Shown here: piece after piece, positions 1 to 9,665 of the stretch | Numbering within the stretch: the stretch's first letter is position 1 | Layout: each line of letters opens with the position of its first letter | NCBI RefSeq assembly: GCF_000420725.1 | Contig: NZ_ATVM01000005.1 | Coordinates: 62,001 to 126,000, forward strand | Source of the DNA: Marinococcus halotolerans DSM 16375 | Lineage (GTDB): Bacteria > Bacillota > Bacilli > Bacillales > Marinococcaceae | Length of the DNA stretch: 64,000 nucleotides | Reading direction: 5' to 3' | Position numbers and translations under genes: made by a program | Notes under the pieces: model-generated | Databases searched by the model: none | What the model was told of the DNA's origin: nothing | The model's input: only the letters and a program-made list of their open reading frames with translations

Positions 1-196
1 AACGTCGTATTCGGCACTTGAGCCACAGCCGTACTTTGCGCTAATTATCGGCAATGAAGGAGCCGGTGTACAAAAGAAATGGCTCGAGCGGACCGACCAG
101 AACCTGTACATTCCGATCCCCGGCCAGGCAGAATCACTAAATGCGGCTGTCTCTGCCGGCATCCTGCTGTATCATTTGAAGCAGACGGATTGGTGA
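1..196 (+). CDS. TrmH/SpoU family RNA 2'-O-methyltransferase, C-terminal part (partial)
   Basis: The reading frame is open from base 2 and encodes the last 64 residues of a SpoU/TrmH (SPOUT) methyltransferase. Two family motifs are visible: IIGNEGAGV and IPIPGQAESLNAAVSAG, which form the trefoil-knot SAM-binding site. The family methylates a ribose 2'-OH in tRNA or rRNA. In Bacillus the gene directly upstream of pheS is the SpoU-type gene ysgA, so this is probably its orthologue. The N-terminal RNA-binding part lies outside the window, so the substrate cannot be inferred. Confidence 0.9.
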   Translation, partial: TSYSALEPQPYFALIIGNEGAGVQKKWLERTDQNLYIPIPGQAESLNAAVSAGILLYHLKQTDW

Positions 197-199
197 TGG

Positions 200-228
200 T
201 TGCAATCGGGCCGGGCTTTTTCTATAAT
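200..228 (+). promoter_or_regulatory. SigA-type promoter of the pheS T-box operon
   Basis: A TTGCAA -35 box (200-205) and a perfect TATAAT -10 box (223-228) are separated by 17 bp. Transcription would start near 235, just upstream of the T-box leader. The promoter begins four bases after the stop codon of the methylase gene. Confidence 0.75.
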
Positions 229-234
229 AATGCA

Positions 235-490
235 TATTGAAACATATAAACACAAATGCGCAGATGAAGAGTAGTAGCATTGCTTCCTGCTGAACAGGGA
301 AAAGGTATCGCTGACTGAAAATACCTTACAGTAAGGATTTGTGAATTCGCTTCGGAGCAGCCGCTGGAGTATTCCCCGTGGAAGAAAAGCGTGCCGGAAC
401 CTGTCGTTACAGGAGAGTGAGCTGTGCACTGCAGCTAACAAGGGTGGTACCGCGAGCCTTCGTCCCTTTCAGGGAGAGGGCTCTTTTTAT
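235..490 (+). promoter_or_regulatory. T-box riboswitch leader, phenylalanine-specific, upstream of pheST
   Basis: The conserved T-box core AAGGGTGGTACCGCG lies at about 440-453. It is followed by a terminator helix (454-487) pairing GAGCC with GGCTC before a U-run. The likely specifier is TTC at 346-348 in the context GAATTC; the leucine leader in this window has a matching GAA before its CTC. Uncharged tRNA-Phe would pair with the specifier and the T-box bulge to favour the antiterminator. The fit with pheST is strong; a second TTC at 351-353 is a less likely specifier. Confidence 0.88.
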
Positions 491-518
491 TTGGCATAAA
501 AATGGAGGGAACCAGGAT

Positions 519-1553
519 ATGATAGAACGTTTGGAGGAGCTGCAGCAGGAAGCGCTGCAGCAGATTGAAGAAGCTGGCGACACAAAAGAATTAGAGCAGG
601 TGAGAGTAAAATATTTAGGAAAGAAAGGCCCAATTACGGAAGTGCTCCGGGGGATGGGGCAGCTGTCCAAGGAGGAGCGTCCTGTTGTCGGTCAAAAAGG
701 GAACGAGGTACGCGAAGCCATTCAGGAGCGTCTGGAGAAAAAGACGAAAATACTTGCCGATGAAGCATTAAAGGAAAAACTCAAAAAAGAGACGCTGGAT
801 GTAACACTTCCGGGGCGTAAAGTTCAGCGCGGGGCGAAGCATCCGCTGACGAGCGTGGTGGAGGAGATTGAAGATATTTTTATCGGCATGGGATTCGAAG
901 TGACTGAAGGACCGGAAGTCGAAACCGATTATTACAACTTTGAAGCCATGAATCTGCCAAAAGACCATCCGGCCCGGGATATGCAGGATTCTTTTTATGT
1001 CAGCAGTGATCTGCTGTTGCGTACGCAGACGTCGCCTGTGCAGGCCCGCTCGATGGAACGCCACCACGGCGAAGGACCGGTGAAGATTATCTGCCCGGGC
1101 AAGGTCTACCGCCGGGATGACGATGACGCTACTCACTCCCACCAGTTTATGCAAATCGAAGGACTGATGGTTGATGAAAATATCCGGATGAGTGATTTAA
1201 AAGGGGTGCTCGAAACATTTGTGAAAAAATACTTCGGGGAGGAAAGAGAAATCCGCCTACGCCCGAGCTACTTCCCGTTTACCGAGCCGTCTGCAGAGCT
1301 TGATGTTTCGTGCGGCATCTGCGCCGGGGAGGGCTGCCGCATCTGCAAGCATACCGGGTGGATTGAAGTACTCGGGTGCGGAATGGTGCATCCGCGGGTA
1401 CTGGAGATGAGCGGTTTTGATCCGGAAGTATACAGCGGCTTTGCCTTTGGAATGGGAGTGGAACGCTTCTCCCTGCTGAAGTACGGCATTGATGATATCC
1501 GGCATTTTTACACGAACGATATGCGCTTTTTAAAACAATTCACTCGAGTATAG
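519..1553 (+). CDS. pheS: Phenylalanine--tRNA ligase alpha subunit
   Basis: This is the catalytic alpha chain of the (alpha-beta)2 enzyme that charges tRNA-Phe in the cytosol. The 344-residue product has the usual bacterial length. An N-terminal coiled coil (about residues 1-90) is followed by the class II core, with motif 2 ([14 protein letters not shown]) and motif 3 ([14 protein letters not shown]) clear. The open frame extends upstream into the T-box, but the ATG at 519 follows GGAGGGA by 8 bases and gives the canonical MIERLEELQ start. It is co-transcribed with pheT 15 bases downstream and is controlled by the T-box leader. Confidence 0.97.
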   Translation: MIERLEELQQEALQQIEEAGDTKELEQVRVKYLGKKGPITEVLRGMGQLSKEERPVVGQKGNEVREAIQERLEKKTKILADEALKEKLKKETLDVTLPGRKVQRGAKHPLTSVVEEIEDIFIGMGFEVTEGPEVETDYYNFEAMNLPKDHPARDMQDSFYVSSDLLLRTQTSPVQARSMERHHGEGPVKIICPGKVYRRDDDDATHSHQFMQIEGLMVDENIRMSDLKGVLETFVKKYFGEEREIRLRPSYFPFTEPSAELDVSCGICAGEGCRICKHTGWIEVLGCGMVHPRVLEMSGFDPEVYSGFAFGMGVERFSLLKYGIDDIRHFYTNDMRFLKQFTRV

Positions 1554-1568
1554 AAGGAGAATGCAGAC

Positions 1569-3992
1569 ATGTTGATCTCATATAAATGGCTGAAAGATTA
1601 TGTAGATATTGAAGATATTACTCCCGGGGAAATTGCTGATCGTCTGACTACGGGAGGCGTGGAGGTAGACGCCCTGTACCGGCGTGCCGAACCAATTGAG
1701 GGTTGTGTCGTCGGGTACGTTACCGAAGCCAAAAAGCATCCGGATGCGGATAATTTAAACATCTGCCAGGTGGATCAGGGAACAGAGACTGTGCAGATTA
1801 TCTGCGGAGCTGACAACGTGGCTGCCGGACAGAAGGTCGTAGTGGCAAAGCCGGGCACCTTGCTGCCCGGGGGTATGGAAATTAAAGCAACGGAAATACG
1901 CGGCGAGGAATCCAACGGCATGATTTGCTCTCTCCAGGAGCTCGGTGTGGAAGCCAAACTGGTTCCTAAACACGTGGCTGAAGGTATTTTCGTCTTTGAT
2001 GAGGATCCAGAGACGGGATCGGATGCAGTAGAAGCTCTTGGCTGGGACGACACGGTAATGGATCTCGACATTACGCCAAACCGCGCCGACTGTCTCAACA
2101 TTCTCGGTGTTGCCTATGAAGTAGCGGCCCAGCTGGATCGGACCGTTCAGCTCCCCGTAACTTCAGTACAGGAAAGCGAAAAGCCCGCATCGGCAGCGGT
2201 CAATGTGAAAATCGAAAACGGGGAGGACACTCCCTATTACGGAGCAAGAGTCGCTGAAAACATTGAGATAAAGCCGTCCCCTTATTGGATGCAGAACCGT
2301 TTGATGGCAGCAGGCATCCGGCCAATCAGCAACGTTGTAGACATTACCAACTATGTGCTGCTTGAATACGGGCAGCCGCTGCATGCGTTTGATTTTGATG
2401 CTTTTGGTTCTGACGAAGTACTCGTGCGACGAGCTTTTGAAGATGAAGAAATACAAACGCTCGACGGCAATAAGCACCACCTTTCCACGGAGCATTTGGT
2501 TGTAACCAACGGCACAAAGCCGACAGCTCTCGCAGGAGTGATGGGCGGAGAGCACTCAGAGGTCAGCGACCAGACAACAAATATTCTGCTTGAAGCAGCT
2601 CTTTTTCACCCGTCCCTGATTCGCCAGGCGTCCAAGGACACACGGATACGCAGTGATGCAAGTGTCCGGTACGAACGGGGGCTGGACACTGAGAGAGTCG
2701 AGCAGGCAGCAGACCGGGCAGCGCACTTATTCGCTGAATACGCAGGAGCCTCTGTGCTTCAGGGCATCGAGCAGGAGGATCATCGGGAACCGGGTGGCCG
2801 CTGGGTCCGGGTGAGTGACCGCCGGATCAATCAGCTGCTTGGAATGGAGCTCAGCGGTTCAGAAATGGTCGGTATTCTCGAACGTCTCGGCTTTCAGACC
2901 GCAGATAAGGAAACGAGCAGTATCGAAGTATATATCCCAAGCCGCCGTCCGGATATTCGTATCGAAGAGGACGTGGCAGAAGAAATCGCACGGATGCACG
3001 GCTATCAGGATATTCCGAGTACATTGCCTAAAGGGGCTACGACCGCCGGAAGCTTAACCGCCGAACAGAAAAGAAAACGGACAGTACGTCGCTTTCTAGA
3101 AAGTGCCGGCCTGAGTGAAGCTGTCACCTATTCTCTGACGACCGCCAGTTCAGCGTCCCGTTTCACCCTTTACCCGGAAAAGTATACGATGGAAGTATCC
3201 ATGCCGATGAGCGAAGACCGCAGAGTGCTGCGACAGAGCCTGATTCCTCAGCTTCTTGAAGGAGTCAGCTATAACCGCAACCGCCAGACGAAAGATATCG
3301 CTCTTTTTGAAATGGGCTCCGTATTTCTTTCCGAAGAAGCGAATGCTGCTGTACAGCCGGAAGAGCGTATTATGCTTGCTGCAGTAGTAAGCGGCAGATG
3401 GGAAAGCCACCTGTGGCAGGGAGAAACGAAAAATGCAGACTTTTATGTGATGAAAGGAATTGCTGAAGGCATTCTTGAGGAATTGCACGTAGAAAGCCGT
3501 GCTTCGTTCACTCTGGCAGAGCGCAGTGATATGCACCCTGGTCGTACCGCAGATATACTGCTCGACGGAGAGACAGTGGGATATGTCGGCCAGATTCATC
3601 CAACGACGGCGGGGGATTGGGACATTGCTGAAACGTATGCCCTGCAGGTCGATTTAACCTCCCTGCTTCAGGCGGTGGAAACGCCGGTTCGTTATCAAAC
3701 ACTGCCGCGGTTTCCTTCCACTACCCGTGATATCGCGATCGTGGTGGATGAAAATGTGGCTGCAGCTGAAGTGAAAGAGGTTATTGAGTCCGCGGGCGGA
3801 AGTACGCTGTACAGCACCTCCCTGTTTGACGTTTATCAGGGCGAGAATCTGACGCCCGGCAAAAAATCCCTGGCGTTCACCCTGGTGTATCTGGATCCGG
3901 AAAGAACGCTGACAGATGAAGAGGTCAGCTCCGCACATGACCAGGTGCTTCGTATGCTTGAAGAAAAAACCGGGGCAGAGCTCAGGCAGTAA
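1569..3992 (+). CDS. pheT: Phenylalanine--tRNA ligase beta subunit
   Basis: The 807-residue beta chain binds tRNA and edits mischarged Tyr-tRNA-Phe. In order it has an N-terminal EMAP/OB-type tRNA-binding domain (about 40-150), the B3/B4 editing region with GGVMGGEHSEVS near 320, the B5 domain, a catalytic-like domain, and a C-terminal ferredoxin-fold anticodon-binding domain that begins near RFPSTTRDIAIV. The ATG follows AAGGAG by 9 bases and sits 15 bases after pheS. No strong terminator follows, only a short CCGG-based hairpin near 4000. Confidence 0.97.
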   Translation: MLISYKWLKDYVDIEDITPGEIADRLTTGGVEVDALYRRAEPIEGCVVGYVTEAKKHPDADNLNICQVDQGTETVQIICGADNVAAGQKVVVAKPGTLLPGGMEIKATEIRGEESNGMICSLQELGVEAKLVPKHVAEGIFVFDEDPETGSDAVEALGWDDTVMDLDITPNRADCLNILGVAYEVAAQLDRTVQLPVTSVQESEKPASAAVNVKIENGEDTPYYGARVAENIEIKPSPYWMQNRLMAAGIRPISNVVDITNYVLLEYGQPLHAFDFDAFGSDEVLVRRAFEDEEIQTLDGNKHHLSTEHLVVTNGTKPTALAGVMGGEHSEVSDQTTNILLEAALFHPSLIRQASKDTRIRSDASVRYERGLDTERVEQAADRAAHLFAEYAGASVLQGIEQEDHREPGGRWVRVSDRRINQLLGMELSGSEMVGILERLGFQTADKETSSIEVYIPSRRPDIRIEEDVAEEIARMHGYQDIPSTLPKGATTAGSLTAEQKRKRTVRRFLESAGLSEAVTYSLTTASSASRFTLYPEKYTMEVSMPMSEDRRVLRQSLIPQLLEGVSYNRNRQTKDIALFEMGSVFLSEEANAAVQPEERIMLAAVVSGRWESHLWQGETKNADFYVMKGIAEGILEELHVESRASFTLAERSDMHPGRTADILLDGETVGYVGQIHPTTAGDWDIAETYALQVDLTSLLQAVETPVRYQTLPRFPSTTRDIAIVVDENVAAAEVKEVIESAGGSTLYSTSLFDVYQGENLTPGKKSLAFTLVYLDPERTLTDEEVSSAHDQVLRMLEEKTGAELRQ

Positions 3993-4109
3993 ACAGCTGC
4001 CGGGCATCTGCCGGTTTAATAAATGGCCTGTACAGGGAAATATATTCAGAGTCATTTTATTCTGTTACTATTAAAGAAAAGGCACATTCAAGAACAGGGG
4101 GCGGAAGAC

Positions 4110-4361
4110 GTGGCTGATGATCAAAGTAAAAAACGCACTACGGTTACGATATACGGCCAGCAGTACACGATTGTCGGTGATGAACAACCCTCGCATATTA
4201 ATCAGGTCGCCAATTATTTAGATAAGAGAATGAAAGAGTATAAAGCATACAATCCTTATTTGGATACGACCCGCCTTGCGGTATTGACGGCTTTAAACGT
4301 AGTAGATGACTATATCAAACTCAAAGAAGAAGTAAACAAGGACAAAGATTCTGAAGGATAA
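4110..4361 (+). CDS. zapA: Cell division protein ZapA
   Basis: This small cytosolic protein binds FtsZ and promotes Z-ring bundling. The frame is open from 4023, but the GTG at 4110 sits behind GGGGGCGG and yields an 83-residue protein of normal ZapA length. The ZapA fold is recognisable: [15 protein letters not shown] at the N-terminus, [13 protein letters not shown] in the middle, and a C-terminal coiled coil. In B. subtilis rnhC sits between pheT and zapA; it is absent here. The stop codon overlaps the cvpA start by one base, so the two genes are translationally linked. Confidence 0.92.
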   Translation: MADDQSKKRTTVTIYGQQYTIVGDEQPSHINQVANYLDKRMKEYKAYNPYLDTTRLAVLTALNVVDDYIKLKEEVNKDKDSEG

Positions 4362-4939
4362 TGGCTATGGAAATAGTAATAAACGTTCTGCTTGTTGTGA
4401 TTTTAATCGGAAGCTTTTTCACAGGACTTCAAAGAGGCTTTGTTCATCAATTGCTTCGCCTGGTCAGTCTGGTGGCAGCGTTTATTGTTGCGTTTTTATT
4501 CTATGAAGAAGTGGCACAGTTTTTAGAGCAATGGATCCCCTATCCATTCGGCCAGCAGGCGGAAGGGACATTTCTTGCTGCTTTTGATACCCGCAGCTTG
4601 TTTTATTATTCGATTGCCTTTCTTCTTTTATTTATCGCCACCCGTATCGTTGCCGGCTTTTTGACCGGAGCAGCAGGCGGCATCGCCAGGCTTCCGGTGC
4701 TTAGAACGATCAATTACTGGCTTGGCGGTGTGCTCGGCGTGCTGGAGGCGTACGTGATTTTATTCGTTGTACTGGCAGCAGCTATGCTGATGCCGTTTCC
4801 GGCTCTTGAGCCGGTAGTGAACAATTCGGTAATTGCCAGTTTTATATTACATGAAACCCCATGGCTTTCCGGCTGGTACGAGCAAATCATGCCGGCAGAC
4901 CCCGGGAACATGGACGGCCCAATAGAGAATGAAGGCTGA
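4361..4939 (+). CDS. cvpA: CvpA family membrane protein
   Basis: The 192-residue protein has four hydrophobic segments (about residues 5-20, 30-50, 85-105 and 120-145). It has the family N-terminal pattern of a helix followed by GLQRGFVHQLLRL. CvpA proteins were named from colicin V production in E. coli; the function in Bacillus (YshB) is poorly defined. The zapA-cvpA pairing is conserved in Bacillaceae. The start could be the ATG at 4361 or the in-frame ATG at 4367, which is better spaced from AAGGA. A strong terminator follows directly. Confidence 0.87.
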   Translation: MAMEIVINVLLVVILIGSFFTGLQRGFVHQLLRLVSLVAAFIVAFLFYEEVAQFLEQWIPYPFGQQAEGTFLAAFDTRSLFYYSIAFLLLFIATRIVAGFLTGAAGGIARLPVLRTINYWLGGVLGVLEAYVILFVVLAAAMLMPFPALEPVVNNSVIASFILHETPWLSGWYEQIMPADPGNMDGPIENEG

Positions 4940-4971
4940 CTTCCCTGTGTTTCACAGGGGAGTCTGTTTTT
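4938..4971 (+). terminator. Factor-independent terminator after cvpA
   Basis: GACTTCCCTGTG pairs with CACAGGGGAGTC around a TTT loop, then comes TGTTTTT. It overlaps the cvpA stop codon and ends the pheST-zapA-cvpA unit. Confidence 0.85.
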
Positions 4972-4997
4972 ATGTCTTCAGCCCGGCGGCGTGAGCT

Positions 4998-5026
4998 TAG
5001 ACAGAATTATTAACTCCCGTTATACT
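4998..5026 (+). promoter_or_regulatory. Promoter of polX-mutS2
   Basis: TAGACA (4998-5003) and TATACT (5021-5026) have a 17-bp spacer. Together with the preceding terminator, this makes polX-mutS2-yshE a separate transcription unit. Confidence 0.6.
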
Positions 5027-5076
5027 CAAAAAAGAATGCCTAGCATGATTAAAGCTGACATGTGGAGGAGAATAGC

Positions 5077-6792
5077 ATGAATAAAAAAGATCTTATTGGC
5101 CATTTGGAAACAATCGCTGTATATATGGAAATTAAGGGTGAGAACCCATTTAAAATTTCTGCCTACCGTAAAGCGGCTCAGGCGCTTGAATATGATGAGC
5201 GTTCACTGAGTGAAATTGACGATGCAGGCAGCCTAAAGGGCATCGGTAAAGGAACAGCGGCTTTGATACAGGAATGGCGGGACAATAACGGGGAAACAGA
5301 ACTGATGCAGACGCTGACAGAAGAAGTGCCGGAGGGATTGATCCCGCTGCTGAAGCTGCCCGGACTCGGCGGAAAAAAAGTGTCGAAGCTCTATCAGGAG
5401 CTGGACATAACAGACCGGGACTCGCTGGAACAGGCGTGTTTAACCCATGAAGTACAGAATCTCGAAGGCTTCGGGGCGAAAACCGAGCAGAAAATACTCG
5501 AAGCGCTCGCGGAAGAAGGCAAGCGTCCGGAACGACTGCCAATTGCTTATATGCTGGAAATGGCCCAAAAGCTTGAAGCGTCTCTGGATCAAGTGGAAGG
5601 TGTCCAAAGATATGCGCGTGCAGGCAGCCTGCGACGGGTGGAAGAGTCGGTGAAGGACCTGGATTATATTATGAGTGTGGAAGATGCAGAAAATGTCCGT
5701 AAACAGCTGGTGGAGCTGCCCGAAGTAACGAAGGTGATTAACGATGGTACAAGCAAGGTCAGTGTTGAAATTAAAGGGGAATTTAATGTTCAAGTAGATA
5801 TTCGCCTGGTAGAGGAAGAAGATTTTGCGAGCACCCTGCATCATTTCACCGGATCTAAAGACCATAATGTACAAATGCGCCAGCTGGCAAAGGAACGAAA
5901 TGAAAAATTAAGTGAATACGGTATTGAAGATCAGCATGGACGCAAAACAACGTTTCAGAATGAAACCGAATTTTACGACCACTTTGGTCTGTACTTTATT
6001 CCTCCCGAAGCACGACTAGGGAGAGATGAGACGGATAAATTCCGGCAGCCGTATCCATATATCGAAAAGAAACACATTCGCGGTGATCTTCATATGCACA
6101 CAACGTGGAGCGACGGCTCTCTTTCCATCCGCGAAATGGTGGAGGAAGTGAAGAAGCACGGCTATGAGTGGCTGGCTCTTACAGACCATTCCAAATATCT
6201 CCGCATTGCCCACGGACTGGACGAAGAAAGAATCCGCAGGCAGATAGAAGAAATACGAAACGTCAGGGAAGAAGAAAAGGATATTCAAATTTTTGCCGGA
6301 ATTGAAATGGATATCCGGCCGGACGGAACGCTCGATATTGAGGAGGAAGTTCTCGAAGAGCTCGACGTTGTGATTGCTTCCATCCATTCCTCCTTTTCCC
6401 AGACGGAAAAAGAAATTATGAACCGGCTTGAGCAGGCGCTCGAGCATCCGGAAGTAAACGTTATTGCCCATCCGACAGGAAGACTTTTAGGGCGCCGGGA
6501 CGGATACAAAGTGGATATAGACCGGCTGATGAAGCGGGCAGGCGAAACGAACACGGCTCTCGAGCTGAATGCCAATCCCAATCGCCTTGATCTTTCGGCC
6601 GACTGGCTGAGAAAAGCTGCTGAGCATAATGTGCGTATTGCAATCAATACGGACGCCCATAATCCTGGCATGCTTGAACACATGGAGGTGGGCGTCTCCA
6701 TCGCTAAAAAAGCACTTCTGCAGCCGGAGCAGGTCATAAACACGATGACAGCGAAGCAGTTAAAAGAATGGCTGAAGCGTAAGAAACAATAG
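5077..6792 (+). CDS. polX: DNA polymerase/3'-5' exonuclease PolX
   Basis: This 571-residue family X polymerase fills short gaps in base-excision repair and carries a separate PHP exonuclease. The N-terminal helix-hairpin-helix region (about 1-150) contains LKGIGKGTAALIQEW. The polymerase palm has GSLRRVEESVKDLDY near 190. The C-terminal PHP domain starts at GDLHMHTTWSDGS (about 340) and keeps metal-binding motifs LTDHSKY and NTDAHNPG. ATG 5077 follows GGAGGAG; the frame also opens from a GTG five codons upstream. It sits before mutS2, as in Bacillus (yshC-mutSB). Confidence 0.95.
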   Translation: MNKKDLIGHLETIAVYMEIKGENPFKISAYRKAAQALEYDERSLSEIDDAGSLKGIGKGTAALIQEWRDNNGETELMQTLTEEVPEGLIPLLKLPGLGGKKVSKLYQELDITDRDSLEQACLTHEVQNLEGFGAKTEQKILEALAEEGKRPERLPIAYMLEMAQKLEASLDQVEGVQRYARAGSLRRVEESVKDLDYIMSVEDAENVRKQLVELPEVTKVINDGTSKVSVEIKGEFNVQVDIRLVEEEDFASTLHHFTGSKDHNVQMRQLAKERNEKLSEYGIEDQHGRKTTFQNETEFYDHFGLYFIPPEARLGRDETDKFRQPYPYIEKKHIRGDLHMHTTWSDGSLSIREMVEEVKKHGYEWLALTDHSKYLRIAHGLDEERIRRQIEEIRNVREEEKDIQIFAGIEMDIRPDGTLDIEEEVLEELDVVIASIHSSFSQTEKEIMNRLEQALEHPEVNVIAHPTGRLLGRRDGYKVDIDRLMKRAGETNTALELNANPNRLDLSADWLRKAAEHNVRIAINTDAHNPGMLEHMEVGVSIAKKALLQPEQVINTMTAKQLKEWLKRKKQ

Positions 6793-6812
6793 AACAACCA
6801 AAGAGGTGAGCA

Positions 6813-9173
6813 TTGTTGAATGATAGAACACTCCGTGTGCTGGAATACGAAAAAATGAAAGAGCAGCTGCAGGCTCATGCCGGCTCCACTCTTGCTAAAG
6901 AACGAATTGAACAGCTTCAGCCCTACCGGGAGCTCGCAGAAGCAAAGGAAGCACAGAACTTCACCGCAGAAGCGGCCAAAGTAATACGGCTTCGGGGCCA
7001 GGCGCCACTCGGCGGCATTCGCCAGATCCATGCCCACGTGCGCCGCGCACAAATCGGGGGCATGCTGAACGCGGGCGAGCTTAAAGAGGTTTCGGACACG
7101 CTGTACGCCAGCAGGCGGATACGATCGTTTATTCTGGATATGACAGAAGAGACGGTGGATCTCCCGCTGCTTGAGGGATTGGTACGGCAGATAGTGGCGC
7201 TTCCGGAGGTGGAAAAGCAGATCCGGGATTGTATAGATGAAAACGGGGCGGTGCTCGACAGCGCAAGCTCCGCTCTGCGTGGACTCCGGCAGCAGATGAG
7301 AAGTCTCGAATCGTCGGTGCGTTCGAAGCTTGAACAGTATACCAGGTCGCCGGACCAGCAAAAACGCCTCTCCGATTCCATCGTAACGATACGTAATGAC
7401 CGGTATGTACTGCCGGTGAAGCAGGAATACCGGTCATCCTTTGGCGGTATTGTCCACGATCAGTCTTCAACAGGGGCTACTCTTTTCATTGAGCCCCAGG
7501 CGGTCGTTTCGATGAATAACGAATTAAGAGAAGCCAGGCTGAAAGAACAGCGGGAAATTGAACGGATTCTCCAGGAGCTGTCTTCGTATATTGCTGAAGA
7601 CGGGGAGGAGATTCTGGTGAATATGAATACGCTGACCGAGCTCGATTTCACCTTTGCCAAGGCCTACTATGCAAGGGACCAGAAAGCGGTGCAGCCGGAG
7701 CTGAACAATGAGGGGAGATTCCGGTTCATGGAGGCACGGCATCCGCTCATTGATCCGGAAGAAATGGTACCGCTTGACCTGGAGCTTGGAGAAGAGTTTG
7801 GAACGCTTGTCATTACCGGGCCCAATACCGGGGGGAAAACCGTGACTCTTAAAACGGCCGGTCTGCTGACGCTGATGGCCCAGTCAGGGCTGTTTGTTCT
7901 CGCAGAAGAAGAAGCAGAGGCCGCTGTATTTTCGAAAGTGTTTGCCGATATCGGGGATGAACAGTCCATTGAGCAGAGCTTAAGTACATTTTCTTCCCAT
8001 ATGACAAATATTGTAGATATTGTTAAACAGGTGGACAGTGAATCGTTCGTGCTTTTTGATGAGATAGGCGCTGGCACCGACCCGGAGGAAGGCTCGGCCC
8101 TTGCCGTCAGCATACTGGACTATGTCCAGGAAGCCGGAGGCAGGTTAATTGCGACAACCCACTACAGTGAACTGAAGGGATATGCGTATAACCGCGAAGG
8201 AGTAATGAATGCAAGCGTTGAATTTGACGTGGAAACATTGAGGCCAACCTACCGGCTGCTCGTCGGCGTACCGGGTCGAAGCAACGCGTTTGCTATTTCC
8301 AGGCAGATAGGCCTGCCGGATTCTATTATTTCCAATGCGGAAAAAGAAATGAGCACAGATACAAAGCAGGTCGAAACGATGATTGCTTCTCTGGATGAAC
8401 AGAGAAAAGAAACAGAATCGGCGTGGCAGGAGGCAGATGACCTCCGGCAGGAAGCATCCAGGCTCTGGCAGGAATTGAACACTGCCTGGAATGAAGTGCT
8501 GCAAAAACGGGATCAGATTATTGCAAACGCGGAAGGCAAAGCAAAAAGTGAAGTCGATAAGGCGAAAGCTCAGGCGGAAGAAATTATTGCCGAGCTGAAG
8601 GAAATGCAGAAGGAAGGCGCGGAAATTAAAGAGCACCGCCTGATCGAAGCCCGCAGGCAGATGGAACAGGCGGCCCCTGTGATGACTAAAAAGCAGAAAC
8701 AGGTGAAACAAAAAGCCCAGAAAGAACGTACCTTTGAAGTAGGAGATGAGGTGAAGGTGCTTCGCTTCGGGCAGCGCGGACACATTGTGGAAAAGATAAA
8801 TGACAAGGAATTTCAGGTGCAGCTTGGCATTATGAAAATGACAGCGAAGCCTGAAGAAATGGAAAAGCTCAAATCAGAGCCCGCAAAAGAGCCTAAACGG
8901 CAGGTCGCCACGACTTCTACAGCGGCCCCGGCGAAGCCCGAACTGGACCTGCGTGGTGAAAGGTACGAAGACGCCGTTCAGCGCCTTGAAAAATACCTCG
9001 ATGAAGTGGTGCTCGCTGGTTACCGGGAAGTTCATATTATTCACGGAAAAGGCACTGGCGCTCTTCGCAAGGGCGTGAAAGAATATTTGAAAAACCATCC
9101 CAGTGTAAAATCAACCAGGGATGGCGGTATGAATGAAGGCGGCATCGGTAACACGGTGGCAGAACTTAAGTAA
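6813..9173 (+). CDS. mutS2: Endonuclease MutS2 (Smr-domain, branched-DNA/ribosome-rescue ATPase)
   Basis: The 786-residue protein has the MutS core and ABC ATPase with Walker A TGPNTGGKTVTLKT and Walker B FVLFDEIGAGTDPEEGSA. A long coiled coil follows (about 510-640), then a KOW-like region and a C-terminal Smr nuclease domain (LDLRGERYEDA, HIIHGKGTGALR). MutS2 suppresses homologous recombination in some species and splits collided ribosomes in B. subtilis. The start is a TTG at 6813 or the adjacent TTG at 6816; GAGGTGA lies at 6803-6809, so 6816 is slightly better spaced. It follows polX by 20 bases. Confidence 0.95.
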   Translation: MLNDRTLRVLEYEKMKEQLQAHAGSTLAKERIEQLQPYRELAEAKEAQNFTAEAAKVIRLRGQAPLGGIRQIHAHVRRAQIGGMLNAGELKEVSDTLYASRRIRSFILDMTEETVDLPLLEGLVRQIVALPEVEKQIRDCIDENGAVLDSASSALRGLRQQMRSLESSVRSKLEQYTRSPDQQKRLSDSIVTIRNDRYVLPVKQEYRSSFGGIVHDQSSTGATLFIEPQAVVSMNNELREARLKEQREIERILQELSSYIAEDGEEILVNMNTLTELDFTFAKAYYARDQKAVQPELNNEGRFRFMEARHPLIDPEEMVPLDLELGEEFGTLVITGPNTGGKTVTLKTAGLLTLMAQSGLFVLAEEEAEAAVFSKVFADIGDEQSIEQSLSTFSSHMTNIVDIVKQVDSESFVLFDEIGAGTDPEEGSALAVSILDYVQEAGGRLIATTHYSELKGYAYNREGVMNASVEFDVETLRPTYRLLVGVPGRSNAFAISRQIGLPDSIISNAEKEMSTDTKQVETMIASLDEQRKETESAWQEADDLRQEASRLWQELNTAWNEVLQKRDQIIANAEGKAKSEVDKAKAQAEEIIAELKEMQKEGAEIKEHRLIEARRQMEQAAPVMTKKQKQVKQKAQKERTFEVGDEVKVLRFGQRGHIVEKINDKEFQVQLGIMKMTAKPEEMEKLKSEPAKEPKRQVATTSTAAPAKPELDLRGERYEDAVQRLEKYLDEVVLAGYREVHIIHGKGTGALRKGVKEYLKNHPSVKSTRDGGMNEGGIGNTVAELK

Positions 9174-9187
9174 GCGGAGGGGTGCAC

Positions 9188-9598
9188 GTGGATGCGTGGA
9201 TGGATAATGCTTTTATAAATACAGCCGGCAACTTTAGCGTTGCTGTGCTCTTCCTGGTGATTTTTCTATGGATATTTGAAGTTATCACTCCTTACCGTAA
9301 CTGGGAAGAAATCAAGAAAGGAAATATCGCTGTCGCTCTGGCGACCGGTGGGAAACTATTTGGGGTTTCCAACATTCTTCATTATTCCATCATGCATAAC
9401 GACGGCATTCTGTTTATGCTTCTATGGGGTTTTTATGGTTTTATATTATTGATTTTAAGCTATTTAATTTTTGAATTTCTTACTCCTATGTTTAAGGTGG
9501 ATGAAGAAATCAGCCAGGATAATCGTGCAGTCGGAATTATTTCCTTTATCATCTCAGTGGGGATTTCTTTTGTAATAGGTGCCGGAATTATCACTTAA
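9188..9598 (+). CDS. DUF350 family membrane protein (YshE-like)
   Basis: The 136-residue protein is almost all membrane: four helices at about residues 14-34, 45-65, 75-98 and 112-135. It contains the DUF350 feature of a conserved FEVITPYRNWEEIKKGN loop and its internal repeat FEFLTPMFKVDEEIS. The gene directly after mutS2 in B. subtilis is yshE of this family; its role is unknown. The GTG at 9188 lies 5 bases after GGAGGGG, 14 bases beyond the mutS2 stop; the open frame begins two codons earlier and an ATG lies at 9200. Confidence 0.8.
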   Translation: MDAWMDNAFINTAGNFSVAVLFLVIFLWIFEVITPYRNWEEIKKGNIAVALATGGKLFGVSNILHYSIMHNDGILFMLLWGFYGFILLILSYLIFEFLTPMFKVDEEISQDNRAVGIISFIISVGISFVIGAGIIT

Positions 9599-9665
9599 AT
9601 AGAAAAAAATGTAATATAAAAGCCACAAACAGTTAATTTATTAGGACTATATACGTGCATTAAGG

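Noticed and set aside
172-441. Minus-strand 89-codon open frame in the pheS leader
   Set aside because: It lies across the T-box riboswitch, has no ribosome site and is low in credible protein character.
378-518. Extended N-terminus for pheS from 378
   Set aside because: The extra residues would be encoded by the T-box and terminator RNA; ATG 519 has the ribosome site and matches the family start.
3995-4018. Hairpin after pheT as a terminator
   Set aside because: The stem is only a CCGG/CCGG pairing with a few extra bases and no U-run.
4023-4109. Extended N-terminus for zapA
   Set aside because: Upstream codons lack homology to ZapA and the GTG at 4110 has a strong GGGGGCGG site and gives normal length.
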